Source: Allobosea sp. CS1GBMeth4
GTDB lineage: Bacteria; Pseudomonadota; Alphaproteobacteria; Rhizobiales; Beijerinckiaceae
DNA length: 33,027 nt
Direction: 5' to 3'
NCBI RefSeq assembly: GCF_900185715.1
Contig: NZ_FYAS01000040.1
Location: 1 to 33,027, forward strand
Shown here: piece after piece, positions 15,570-23,439 of the stretch
Position numbering within the stretch: position 1 is the stretch's first letter
How the letters are laid out: the number at the start of each line of letters is the position of its first letter
Notes under the pieces: generated by a model
The model's database searches: none
What the model saw: only the letters and a program-made list of their open reading frames with translations
What the model was told of the DNA's origin: nothing
Position numbers and translations under genes: made by a program

Positions 15570-16502
15570 CTAGAACGCGACCTTGTCGGCGCCCTTGAGC
15601 TGGAGCTGCTCGCGCGCGTCCTCCGGCGTCGCGATCTCGAGGCCGAGGCCCTCGACGATCATCCGCGCCGCCCTGACCTGATCGGCGTTCGACTTCGCGA
15701 ACTGACCCGGCCCGAGCCAGAGCGAATCCTCGAGGCCGACGCGCAGATTGCCGCCCATCGAGACCGCCATCGCCGCGATCGGGAGCTGATGGCGGCCGGC
15801 GCCGAGCACCGACCAGTGATAGGCGTCGCCGAAGAGCCGGTCGGCGGTTCGCTTCATATGGGCGACGTCCTCGGGGTGGGGGCCGATGCCGCCGAGGATG
15901 CCGAAGACCGACTGGACGAAGAAGGGCGGCTTGACCAGTCCGCGATCGACGAAATGCGCCAGCGTGTAGAGATGGCCGATGTCGTAGCACTCGATCTCGA
16001 AGCGCGTGCCGTTCTCGGCGCAGGTGGTGAGGATGTTCTCGATGTCCTTGAAGGTGTTCTTGAAGATGCGGTCCTTCGAGCCTTCGAGATAGGGGTACTC
16101 CCAGTCGTGCTTGAACTCCTTGAAGCGGTTCAGCATCGGGTAGAGCCCGAAATTCATCGAGCCCATGTTGAGCGAGGCGACTTCGGGCTTGAAATGGGCG
16201 CAGGGCTGCAGGCGCTCCTCGACGCCCATGGTCGGAGCGCCGCCGGTGGTGATGTTGATGACGCAGTTCGAGCGCTGCTTGATCACCTTGAGGAAGGGCT
16301 CGAAGGCCTCGGGCGACTGGTCGGGCTGGCCGGTCTTCGGGTTGCGGGCGTGGACATGGACCAAAGCCGCGCCGGCCTCGGCCGCGCCGACGGCGGCATC
16401 GATGATTTCGTCGGGCGTCACCGGCAGATAGGGCGACATGGAGGGCGTATGGATCGCGCCGGTGACGGCGCAGGTGATGATGACTTTGCGGTTCTTGGCC
16501 AT
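15570..16502 (-). CDS. Beta-keto acid cleavage enzyme (BKACE, DUF849 family)
   Basis: A 310-residue TIM-barrel enzyme of the family named after 3-keto-5-aminohexanoate cleavage. Family members combine a beta-keto acid with acetyl-CoA to give acetoacetate and a new CoA ester, using a bound zinc. Zinc ligands fit H49 and H51 (VHVHARNP) and E258 in NLRVGLEDS, with R254 and D259 beside them. The opening ITCAVTGAIHTPSMSPYLPV matches the family, but differs from the forms I know for 3-dehydrocarnitine, so the substrate is open. It is the last gene of a leftward set, 35 bases after the dehydrogenase that could supply its beta-keto substrate. Confidence 0.88.
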   Translation of the reverse strand: MAKNRKVIITCAVTGAIHTPSMSPYLPVTPDEIIDAAVGAAEAGAALVHVHARNPKTGQPDQSPEAFEPFLKVIKQRSNCVINITTGGAPTMGVEERLQPCAHFKPEVASLNMGSMNFGLYPMLNRFKEFKHDWEYPYLEGSKDRIFKNTFKDIENILTTCAENGTRFEIECYDIGHLYTLAHFVDRGLVKPPFFVQSVFGILGGIGPHPEDVAHMKRTADRLFGDAYHWSVLGAGRHQLPIAAMAVSMGGNLRVGLEDSLWLGPGQFAKSNADQVRAARMIVEGLGLEIATPEDAREQLQLKGADKVAF

Positions 16503-16537
16503 GCGATGATCCTTCGCTGATCCCTAAGTCCTGAAAC

Positions 16538-17479
16538 TCACGCCGGCTTGCGCTTCGCGGCGCGCTTGTGCGCCTGCAGAGCGGCGAGCCGGCTGTCGCG
16601 CCAATCGCTGAGGCGCTTGACGCGGCTGGCGTCCTGGGCGCCACGCCAGTCGCGCATCACCTCGGCCACCGTCTCGGGCTTGAACGGATTGCCGAGCCCC
16701 TCCGAGGATTTGACCATGCGGTCGAGCGATTCCGAATAGCGTGCGCAGTAATCCGGGATCCCGCCCGGCGCATTGAGCTCGATCGTCTCGAACGGGCCCA
16801 TGAACGACCAGCGCAGGCCGAGCCCGTCGCGGATCGTCTTGTCGACATCCGCGGCGCTGGCGACGCCCTCGCCGACCAGGCGGAAGGCCTCGGCCAGCAG
16901 CACCGCCTGCAGGCGGTTGAGCACGAAGCCGGGCTTTTCCTTGCGCAGCGTGATCGGCACCTGGCCGGCCTGCTCGTAGATGCGCCTGGCCCTGGCGACG
17001 ACCTTCGGATCGGTCCAGGGCGCCGGGGCGAGCTCGACGATCGGGACCAGATGCGGCGGGTTGACGGGGTGGGCGACAAGGCAGCGGGCCCGCCCCTTCA
17101 GCGCCTCCGAGAAGGTCGAGGCCATGATGAAGGAGGTCGAGGACGCCAGGATCGCCGAGGTGGGGGCGAGCGCGTCCATCTGCGCGAACAATTCGCGCTT
17201 GGCCTCGACCGTCTCCGGCCCGTTCTCCTGCACCAGCGCGACGCCCTTCAGCGCGTCGGCGAGGTTCTTCGCGACGCGGATGCGGGCGAGCGAGCCCTTG
17301 GGGTCGTCGACGAGACCGTGGCCGGCGAGCTCCTTCAGGTTCCTGCCGATATGGGCGCGGGCGGCCTTGGCCGCTTCCGGCTTCACGTCGTGCAATGCGA
17401 CCTCAAAGCCATGGCTGGCGAAGACGGTGGCCCAGGCGCGGCCGATCAGGCCCGAACCGACGATGGCGATCTTGGTCAT
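16538..17479 (-). CDS. Lambda-crystallin-like 3-hydroxyacid dehydrogenase
   Basis: A 313-residue NAD-dependent dehydrogenase of the 3-hydroxyacyl-CoA dehydrogenase superfamily, closest in pattern to lambda-crystallin/L-gulonate 3-dehydrogenase. The NAD loop GSGLIG is at 8-13. The active-site set fits SSTS (113-116), H137 in AHPVNPPHLVP, E149 in VEL, and N188 in FVLNRLQ. The C-terminal half has LRWSFMGPFETIELN and GGIPDYC, both lambda-crystallin-like. It should oxidise a 3-hydroxy acid to a 3-keto acid in the cytosol. Placed directly before the BKACE gene and after a transporter gene, it probably makes the BKACE substrate. The ATG at 17479 is right at the Rossmann fold. Confidence 0.87.
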   Translation of the reverse strand: MTKIAIVGSGLIGRAWATVFASHGFEVALHDVKPEAAKAARAHIGRNLKELAGHGLVDDPKGSLARIRVAKNLADALKGVALVQENGPETVEAKRELFAQMDALAPTSAILASSTSFIMASTFSEALKGRARCLVAHPVNPPHLVPIVELAPAPWTDPKVVARARRIYEQAGQVPITLRKEKPGFVLNRLQAVLLAEAFRLVGEGVASAADVDKTIRDGLGLRWSFMGPFETIELNAPGGIPDYCARYSESLDRMVKSSEGLGNPFKPETVAEVMRDWRGAQDASRVKRLSDWRDSRLAALQAHKRAAKRKPA

Positions 17480-17520
17480 GCGGCAGTGTCTCGGTTGATA
17501 GGATAGACGCGGGGAACCCA

Positions 17521-20046
17521 TCACAGCCACAGCACCTGCCGCCGGAGCGCGAGGTCCTGGCTCAGCGCGCGCGAGGGGCCGATATGGGTGACCTGGCCGC
17601 GCTCGAGCACGACGGTGCGGTCGGAGAGCGCCAGCGCCAGGTCGAGATGGTGGTCGACGATGATGATGGCGATCTCCTTCCGGAGCTTGTCGAAAGCCTC
17701 GAACAATTCCTCGACCACGGCCGGCGCCAGGCCCTCGAACGGCTCGTCGAGCAGCAGCATCCTGGTATCGCCGGAGAGGGCGCGTGCCACTGCGACCATC
17801 TGCTGCTCGCCGCCGGAGAGATAGTCGGCCGGCGAATGCCAGCGCTCCCTGATGCGCGGGAAGAAGGCGAAGATCTTGTCGTCCTCCCAATGGCTGCCGT
17901 TGCCGGTGCGCCGGCGCAGGCGTCCGAGCTCCATATTGTCCCTGACGCTCATGCCGGCGAAGAGACCGCGCCCTTGCGGGACGTAAGCCACGCCGGCGCG
18001 GGCGATCCTGGCCGGCGGCAGGCCGGCGATGTCGTCGCCGGCGAGGCTGATCGAGCCGGAGGCGGGCGGCGCGATGCCGGTGATGGTCTTGAGCAGGGTC
18101 GACTTGCCGGCGCCGTTGCGGCCGAGCAGGGCAACGATCTCGTTCTCGTGCACGCCGAAGGAGACGCCGCGCAGGATGTGGCTCTTGCCGTAGAAGGTGT
18201 CGACGTTGTCGAGGCCGAGCAGGACCTTGTCGCCGGCGGCGCTCTCGCGCGGCTTCTCGGCCAGCGCATGGGCGCCGGAGCCGATATAGACCTCCTGCAC
18301 CTTCGCGGAGGAGCGCGCGTCCTCGACCGTGCCGTCGACCAGCACCGAGCCCTCGTTCATCACGGTGACATGGTCGGCGATGGCGAAGACGCGGTCGATG
18401 TCGTGCTCGACCAGAAGCACCGGCAGGTCGGCCGAGATCGACTTGATCAGATTGCCGACACGCTCGCGCTCGGCCGCGGCGAGGCCGGCGAGCGGCTCGT
18501 CGAGCAGCAGCACGCGCGGGCTCGTGGCGAGGGCGAGGGACATGTCGAGCAGGCGTTGGCCGCCATAGCTGAGCGAACCGGCCTCGGCCCGCTCGATGCC
18601 GGCGAGGCCCATGGTCGCGATGAGCTGGCGGGTCTCGTCATTGACCTGGTCGAGGGCGCCGGCCGCCCGCCAGAGCCCGAAACGCTGAGGTGCGCGTGCC
18701 TGCACGGCGAGGCGGACATTCTCGGCGACGGAGAGCGCGGGAAAGAGATTGGTGATCTGGAAGGCGCGGCCGATGCCGGCCCGGGTGATCGCCTCGGGAG
18801 AGAGGCCGGCGATGTCGCGCTCGCGCAGGCGGACCTCGCCGCGATCCGGCCTGAACAGGCCCGAGATCAGGTTGAAGGCGGTGGTCTTGCCGGCGCCGTT
18901 CGGGCCGATCAGCGCATGCAGCTTGCGGTCGCGCAGCTGCAGATCGACATTCTCCACCGCCTTGATGCCACCGAAGCTCTTGGCGAGGCCGGTCGCGGTC
19001 AGGATGGTGCCGTCGCCGGCGTCCTGCGGCTTCATGAAGGCGGGGAGCTCGACAGCGCCGGCCTTGCGGGCCGACATCGCCGCATCCTCGGCCGCCGTCT
19101 TGCGGAAGGGCCCGAGCAGGCGCTGGCCGACGCCGACCAGCCCGTCCGGCGAGAAGACGATGAAGGCGACGAAGAGCAGGCCGAACCAGAACAGCCAGTT
19201 CTCGGTGACGCTGGAGAGATAGTCGCGGAAGACGACGAAGAAGAGCGCTCCGAGCGCAGGGCCAAGGAAGGAGCGCATGCCGCCGATCACCACCATCGCC
19301 AGGAGTTCGCCGGAGAAGGCGACCGAGATCGGCTCGGCCGAGGTCATGCGGTTGTTGAAGAGCAGGAGCGTGCCGGCCAGGCCCGTCAGCGCCGCCGAGA
19401 TGGTGAAGGCGACGAGCTTGTAGCGGGTGGTGGCGTAGCCGAGGAAGCGGGCGCGCTGCTCGTTCTCGCGGATGGCGACGAGCACGGTGCCGACCGGCGA
19501 GCGGTGGAAGCGCCAGAGCCCGTAGACCACGGCGAAGCCGATGGCCGCGACGAGGACATAGAAGGGCAGGGCGGCCTCGAAATCGACGCCGGCGAAGAGC
19601 GGGCGCCTGATGCCGCCCAGGCCGTCCTCGCCGCCGGTGACCGAGGTCCAGCGGAAGGCGACCGAATAGGTCATCGCGGCGAGCGCCAGCGTCAGCAACG
19701 AGAAGTAGACGCCGCGCCGGCGCAGGATCAGCGCGCCGAAGGCGAAGGCGATCAGCGCGACGAAGGCCACCGCGAGCAGGATCGGCAAGGCGAACTGGCC
19801 GGGCAGCCAGTTGCGCTGGATCAGCCCCGCGGCATAGGCGGCGATGCCGAACCAGGCGCCATGGCCGAAGGAGACGAGCCCGGTCGTGCCGACGAGGATG
19901 TTCAGCGCCATGCAGGCGATGGCGAAGACGACGACCTCGGTGGCCGAGGTGGTGCCGAGCCCGACCGCATGCATCAGCGAGGGCAGCAGGCTGAGGCCGA
20001 TGGCGGTAAGGGCGAGCGGGGCGTAGTCGCGTTGCGAGGGGGTCAT
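17521..20046 (-). CDS. LivM-LivG-LivF fusion: permease plus two ATPases of a Liv-type ABC importer
   Basis: One 841-residue chain joins three proteins that are normally separate. Residues 1-315 are a LivM-like permease with about nine helices (FGHGAWFGIAAYAAG at 60-74, and the EAA-like loop near AIRENEQRARFLGY at 191-204). Residues 345-600 are the LivG ATPase: Walker A GPNGAGKT 381-388, signature LSYGGQ 492-497, Walker B LLLDEP 513-518, H548. Residues 607-841 are the LivF ATPase: Walker A GRNGAGKS 642-649, signature LSGGEQ 743-748, Walker B LLLDEP 764-769, H799/H800. Linkers at about 315-345 and 590-607 are Ala/Lys-rich. All catalytic parts look intact. It starts seven bases after livH. Confidence 0.93.
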   Translation of the reverse strand: MTPSQRDYAPLALTAIGLSLLPSLMHAVGLGTTSATEVVVFAIACMALNILVGTTGLVSFGHGAWFGIAAYAAGLIQRNWLPGQFALPILLAVAFVALIAFAFGALILRRRGVYFSLLTLALAAMTYSVAFRWTSVTGGEDGLGGIRRPLFAGVDFEAALPFYVLVAAIGFAVVYGLWRFHRSPVGTVLVAIRENEQRARFLGYATTRYKLVAFTISAALTGLAGTLLLFNNRMTSAEPISVAFSGELLAMVVIGGMRSFLGPALGALFFVVFRDYLSSVTENWLFWFGLLFVAFIVFSPDGLVGVGQRLLGPFRKTAAEDAAMSARKAGAVELPAFMKPQDAGDGTILTATGLAKSFGGIKAVENVDLQLRDRKLHALIGPNGAGKTTAFNLISGLFRPDRGEVRLRERDIAGLSPEAITRAGIGRAFQITNLFPALSVAENVRLAVQARAPQRFGLWRAAGALDQVNDETRQLIATMGLAGIERAEAGSLSYGGQRLLDMSLALATSPRVLLLDEPLAGLAAAERERVGNLIKSISADLPVLLVEHDIDRVFAIADHVTVMNEGSVLVDGTVEDARSSAKVQEVYIGSGAHALAEKPRESAAGDKVLLGLDNVDTFYGKSHILRGVSFGVHENEIVALLGRNGAGKSTLLKTITGIAPPASGSISLAGDDIAGLPPARIARAGVAYVPQGRGLFAGMSVRDNMELGRLRRRTGNGSHWEDDKIFAFFPRIRERWHSPADYLSGGEQQMVAVARALSGDTRMLLLDEPFEGLAPAVVEELFEAFDKLRKEIAIIIVDHHLDLALALSDRTVVLERGQVTHIGPSRALSQDLALRRQVLWL

Positions 20047-20053
20047 TATGGCC

Positions 20054-20929
20054 TCACTCGAAGCGCTGGATGCGCTCGCCGAACAGGCCGCGCGGACGGA
20101 AGAGCAGGACGAGCAGCATCATCAGGTAGATCACCGCGGTCGACCATTGCGTCAGGCCGAGGCCGATGGTGACGCCCTTGACGAGGCCGACCATCAAAGC
20201 GGCGACGACGACGCCCCAGAACGAGCCGAGCCCGCCGATCACGACGACGACGAAGGCCGGGGTGATGATCTCCTGGCCCATGGCCGGATGGATCGAATAG
20301 ATCGGCGCCAGCAGCACGCCGGCGAGACCGGCGAGGCCGATGCCGATGGCGGCGACCGTCATCATGTAGGGCTGCAGCGAGATGCCGAGCGCGCCGACCA
20401 TGTCGGGGTTCTGCACGCCGGCGCGCACGACGCGACCGAAGGCGGTGCGCTGCAGCAGGAACCACAGGCCGAGCACGCAGGCGGCGGCGATCAGGATCAG
20501 CAGGGCGCGATAGCGCGAATAGATGAAGTCGCCGAGGAAGAGCTGGCCGCGCAGGGCCGGCGGGATCGAGAAGGAGAGCGGCGGGGCGCCGAAGATCATG
20601 CGCAGCGACTGCTCGGCGACCATGGCGAGGCCGAAGGTCAGGAGCAGGGAGAGGATCGGGTCGCGCCGGTAGAAGTGCCGGAACAGGCCGCGCTCGATGA
20701 CGATGCCGATCAAGGCGACCAGCACCGGCGAGGCGACGATGGCGCCGCCGAAGCCGATATGCGGCGCCAGCACGATGGTGAGATAGGCGCCGATCGCATA
20801 GAAGGCGCCATGGGCCAGGTTGACGATGCCGCCGAGCGAGAAGATCAGCGACAGGCCGAGCGCGATCAGGAGGTAATAGACCCCGTCGAGCAGCCCGTTC
20901 AGCACCTGCTGGATGAAGAGGGTGAGCAA
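20054..20929 (-). CDS. LivH-type ABC permease
   Basis: A 291-residue inner-membrane permease with about eight helices, from LLIALGLSLIFSLGGIVNLAHG near the start to VIYLMMLLVLLFRPRGLFGE at the end. These are standard LivH landmarks. It forms the second permease half with the LivM part of the fusion protein. The likely start is a TTG at 20929 (LTLFIQQVLNGLLDGVYYLL follows, as in relatives); no in-frame ATG lies nearby. It is separated from the upstream binding-protein gene by a hairpin element and runs into the fusion gene after a seven-base gap. Confidence 0.9.
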   Translation of the reverse strand: MLTLFIQQVLNGLLDGVYYLLIALGLSLIFSLGGIVNLAHGAFYAIGAYLTIVLAPHIGFGGAIVASPVLVALIGIVIERGLFRHFYRRDPILSLLLTFGLAMVAEQSLRMIFGAPPLSFSIPPALRGQLFLGDFIYSRYRALLILIAAACVLGLWFLLQRTAFGRVVRAGVQNPDMVGALGISLQPYMMTVAAIGIGLAGLAGVLLAPIYSIHPAMGQEIITPAFVVVVIGGLGSFWGVVVAALMVGLVKGVTIGLGLTQWSTAVIYLMMLLVLLFRPRGLFGERIQRFE

Positions 20930-20979
20930 GGAATGGCCTTTGTTCGGGTTGCTGTTAGCGGCCCGAGGGGCGCGGGGAA

Positions 20980-21110
20980 CCCTTCTCCCGTGTGGGAGAA
21001 GGGCAGGGATGAGGGCCTGCCCTTACCGATAAGGGGCGCAACGGTGCCGCTTCGCTTCGATGATTAGCGGCGGTCCCTCACCCCTGCCCCTCTCCCATCC
21101 GGGAGAGGGG
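20980..21110. repeat. Double-hairpin element between binding-protein and permease genes
   Basis: Two perfect 10-bp stems with four-base loops flank about 83 bases. CCCTTCTCCC (20980-20989) pairs with GGGAGAAGGG (20994-21003), and CCCCTCTCCC (21087-21096) pairs with GGGAGAGGGG (21101-21110). The stems resemble each other, so the element may have arisen from one repeat unit. In the leftward transcript it lies after the binding-protein gene and before livH, the place where hairpins often protect an abundant binding-protein message and lower expression of the permease genes. Confidence 0.8.
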
Positions 21111-21139
21111 TTGGCGCAGTGCCTGTGCGGAGGCGCTCG

Positions 21140-22399
21140 TCAGCTCATCTTGCAGACGGCTTCGTCGCCCTGGGTGGCGATGACCTCCATGTCCTCGTTC
21201 GGGCCGGGCACCGGCGGCGAGGAGGTGAAGAGGTCCCACTGGTTCTTGACCTGGGCCGCCGGCAGCGCGGTGATCGTGTACATCTCGCTGATGAGCTGGT
21301 GGTCGGAGGCGCGGAAATAGCCCTGACGGGGCTTCATCACGTCGAACTTCGCCCCCTTTTCGAGATGTTCGAGGATCTTGGCGGTGTCGGTCGACTTGGT
21401 CTCGGCCATCGACTGGGCCATGACCTTGACGCCGACATAGTCGCCCCAGGCCTGGTTCTCCGGCGGCTTGCCGTACTTCTTGGTGAAAGCGGCGACGAAG
21501 GCCTTGCTCGACGGCGTGTCGATCAGGTGGTGCCAGACGCAGGGCCAGACGCCGCCGAAATTGTCCTTGCCGGCGGCCCAGGCGAGGGCGGTGTCGAAGC
21601 CGAAGCCGGCGACCGGGAAGGAGAGGCCGAATTCGGCGTATTGCTTGAGGAAATTGGTGATCTGGTTGCCGGCGAGATTGGAGATGACGAGATCGGGCTT
21701 GGCGGCGCGGATCTCGAGCAGCAGGGCGGAGAAGTCGGTCGCGTCAGTCGGCACCAGCTTGTCGGCGGCGAACTGGCCGCCATTGGCTTCCATGAAGCGC
21801 TTGGCGACCTTGAGCAGGTCATGGCCGAAGGCGTAGTCGGCGGTGAGCGAGAACCATTTCTTGCCCTTGACCAGGCCCTGCGCCATCAGTGAGCGGCCGC
21901 AGCTCTTCACATACATCGAGTTCTGATGCTCGACATGGAACATGTAGCGGTTGCAGCTCTCGCCGCGCAGCGCGTCGGAATTGCCGCCGGTGTTGAGGAA
22001 GAGCGTCTTGTTGCGGGCGGCGACCTGCGAGATCGTCAGGCAGGAGGCCGACGAGATCTCGCCGATGATGCAGGCGACCTTGTCGCGCTCGATCATGCGC
22101 TCGGCCTTGGTCGAGGCGGTCTGCGGGTTGACCGAATCCTCCTTCAGCAATTCGAGCTTGCGGCCGTTGATGCCGCCGGCGGCATTGATCTCCTCGGCGG
22201 CGAGGTCGGCGGCCATGACGCCGTATTCGCCGAGCGGGCCGAGAAAGCCGGTGCGCGGCGTCAGATGGCCGAAGCGGATGGCGTCCGGCGTCTGCGCGAG
22301 GATGATCGCCGGGCTGGCGATCAGGCCGGTCGCCGTGACGCCGAGCCCGGCGAGCGTCTGACGACGCGAGAGGCCCCTGATCCTTGACTGTTCTGACAT
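21140..22399 (-). CDS. Liv-type periplasmic substrate-binding protein, Tat-exported
   Basis: This 419-residue type I periplasmic binding protein captures the substrate for the importer encoded downstream. The signal has a twin-arginine motif, LSRRQTLAG, a hydrophobic run to ASPAII, and a likely cleavage near ILA-Q at about residue 36. The mature part starts IRFGHLTPRTGFLGPLGEYG and has the LivJ-like two-lobed pattern (EEINAAGGINGRKLELL, CIIGEISSASCL, DYAFGHDLL). The ligand is unclear; the family takes branched-chain amino acids, amides, aromatic acids and others. GGGAGGAACGC precedes the ATG. It is divergent from the GntR regulator and first in the leftward set. Confidence 0.9.
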   Translation of the reverse strand: MSEQSRIRGLSRRQTLAGLGVTATGLIASPAIILAQTPDAIRFGHLTPRTGFLGPLGEYGVMAADLAAEEINAAGGINGRKLELLKEDSVNPQTASTKAERMIERDKVACIIGEISSASCLTISQVAARNKTLFLNTGGNSDALRGESCNRYMFHVEHQNSMYVKSCGRSLMAQGLVKGKKWFSLTADYAFGHDLLKVAKRFMEANGGQFAADKLVPTDATDFSALLLEIRAAKPDLVISNLAGNQITNFLKQYAEFGLSFPVAGFGFDTALAWAAGKDNFGGVWPCVWHHLIDTPSSKAFVAAFTKKYGKPPENQAWGDYVGVKVMAQSMAETKSTDTAKILEHLEKGAKFDVMKPRQGYFRASDHQLISEMYTITALPAAQVKNQWDLFTSSPPVPGPNEDMEVIATQGDEAVCKMS

Positions 22400-22477
22400 G
22401 CGTTCCTCCCAGAACTTTCCCGCGCGCTTCGGCGTCGGGCTTGGTGTCCACGCGGTCTTCGGGCCGCTTGTCGTGAT

Positions 22478-22489
22478 CTGTGATCACAG
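22478..22489. promoter_or_regulatory. Probable GntR operator, perfect palindrome
   Basis: CTGTGATCACAG is a perfect 12-base palindrome in the 104-base gap between the divergent binding-protein and GntR genes. A second GTGATC half overlaps it at 22473-22478. FCD-type GntR regulators usually bind short palindromes of the T-G-T-x-x-A-C-A kind, which this fits. It is 15 bases upstream of the regulator's ATG and 79 bases from the transporter start, so it could control both directions. Confidence 0.6.
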
Positions 22490-22503
22490 TTAAGTTGGCA
22501 GAC

Positions 22504-23268
22504 ATGGTTGCCCGAGTCCAGCCCTCCGATGCGCCGCGAGCGCCGCCTGCCGCCTCCGCCCCGGCGAAGGTCGGGGAGGTGTCGGCGCTCGACGAAGTCG
22601 GCTCGCTGCTGCACGAGACGCTGGGCGAGCGCGTCACCGGCGAGCTCAGGGCGCTGCTGATCGCCGGGCGGCTGGCGCCGGGCGAGAAGCTCTCGCTGCG
22701 CCGCGTCGCCGAGGCGCTCGGCGTCTCGATGATGCCGGTGCGAGAGGCGGTCAGCCGGCTTGCCGCGGACAAGGCGCTCGAGGTTCTGCCCGGGCGGGCG
22801 GTGCGGGTGCCGGTGCTGACATTGGCGCAGTTCCGCGAGCTCACCCGGATCAGGCTGGTGGTCGAAGGCTTTGCCGCCGAGGAGGCGGCGAAGGCGATCA
22901 CCGACGCGCAGATCGCTACGGTCGCACGGCACGAGGCGGCGTTCCTGGCGGCAGCCAAGGCCGAGCCGCCGGACCCCGCGGCGGCAGTCGCCGCCAATCG
23001 CGACCTGCATTTCGCGCTGTACGAGGCGGCCGGCATGCCTTCTCTGGTCGAGATGATCTCGCGTCTCTGGCTCAAGGCCGGGCCGATCCTCAATCTCGAC
23101 ATGCGGCACGAACCGCGCCGGCTCGACGGCGGCAGTGCGGTCGTCGCGCATGCACAGTTGCTGGAAGCGCTGCGGCGGCGCGACCCGGCGGCGGCGCGGC
23201 GGGCGCTGGTCGAGGACATCGGCGCCGCGGCGGAGCATATCGAACGGACGGCGCGGCTGGCGGAGTAG
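22504..23268 (+). CDS. GntR-family (FadR/FCD) transcriptional regulator
   Basis: A 254-residue regulator. After a Pro/Ala-rich lead of about 35 residues comes a winged helix with LRALLIAGRLAPGEKLSLRR and VAEALGVSMMPVREAVSRL, the GntR recognition pattern. The C-terminal FCD domain (about 105-245) is all-helical and has conserved acidic and histidine residues (NRDLHFALYEAAG, HAQLLEALRRRD) that bind a metal and often a small organic acid. A GTG at 22480 is in frame but falls inside the palindrome thought to be its operator, so the ATG at 22504 is preferred. Its position, facing the transporter/dehydrogenase/BKACE set, makes it the likely substrate-responsive repressor of that set. Confidence 0.88.
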   Translation: MVARVQPSDAPRAPPAASAPAKVGEVSALDEVGSLLHETLGERVTGELRALLIAGRLAPGEKLSLRRVAEALGVSMMPVREAVSRLAADKALEVLPGRAVRVPVLTLAQFRELTRIRLVVEGFAAEEAAKAITDAQIATVARHEAAFLAAAKAEPPDPAAAVAANRDLHFALYEAAGMPSLVEMISRLWLKAGPILNLDMRHEPRRLDGGSAVVAHAQLLEALRRRDPAAARRALVEDIGAAAEHIERTARLAE

Positions 23269-23285
23269 GCGTTGAAACGGCATCC

Positions 23286-23410
23286 GTCGTTGCGAGGAGC
23301 GTAAGCGACGAAGCAATCAAGGGCGGCAGTGCTCTACCGCCCCCTGGATGGCTTCGCGGAGCCTGTCCTCGGCCTTGCCGAAGGCAAGCCCCGGCGGCTC
23401 GCAATGACGG
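23286..23410. repeat. Interspersed repeat, family B copy 2
   Basis: The element begins GTCGTTGCGAGGAGCG and ends GGCTCGCAATGACGG, so its ends are inverted to each other. It contains GAAGCAATCAAG, GGCGGCAGTGCTC, ACCGCCCCCTGGA and GGCTTCGCGGAGCC, in the same order as 15473-15556. It is longer than that copy by an inserted CTTGCCGAAGGCAAG palindrome. It fills the gap between the GntR and SDR genes. Confidence 0.75.
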
Positions 23411-23439
23411 CGTAGCGCAACAAGGGAGGAACGAGAATC

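Noticed and set aside
15570..17479. Carnitine degradation as the role of the dehydrogenase-BKACE pair
   Set aside because: The dehydrogenase follows lambda-crystallin/gulonate dehydrogenase, and the BKACE opening does not match the 3-dehydrocarnitine type known to me. Left as substrate unknown.
17395..20172. Long rightward open frame opposite the LivMGF fusion
   Set aside because: The translation is rich in Arg, Gly, Asp and Glu with no recognisable domain, while the opposite strand has complete ABC motifs. In a genome this GC-rich, long antisense frames are expected by chance.
15473..23410. Repeats at both sides as ends of a composite transposon
   Set aside because: The elements are short REP-like sequences without a transposase gene, and flanking target duplications were not seen. 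Kept only as possible recombination points.
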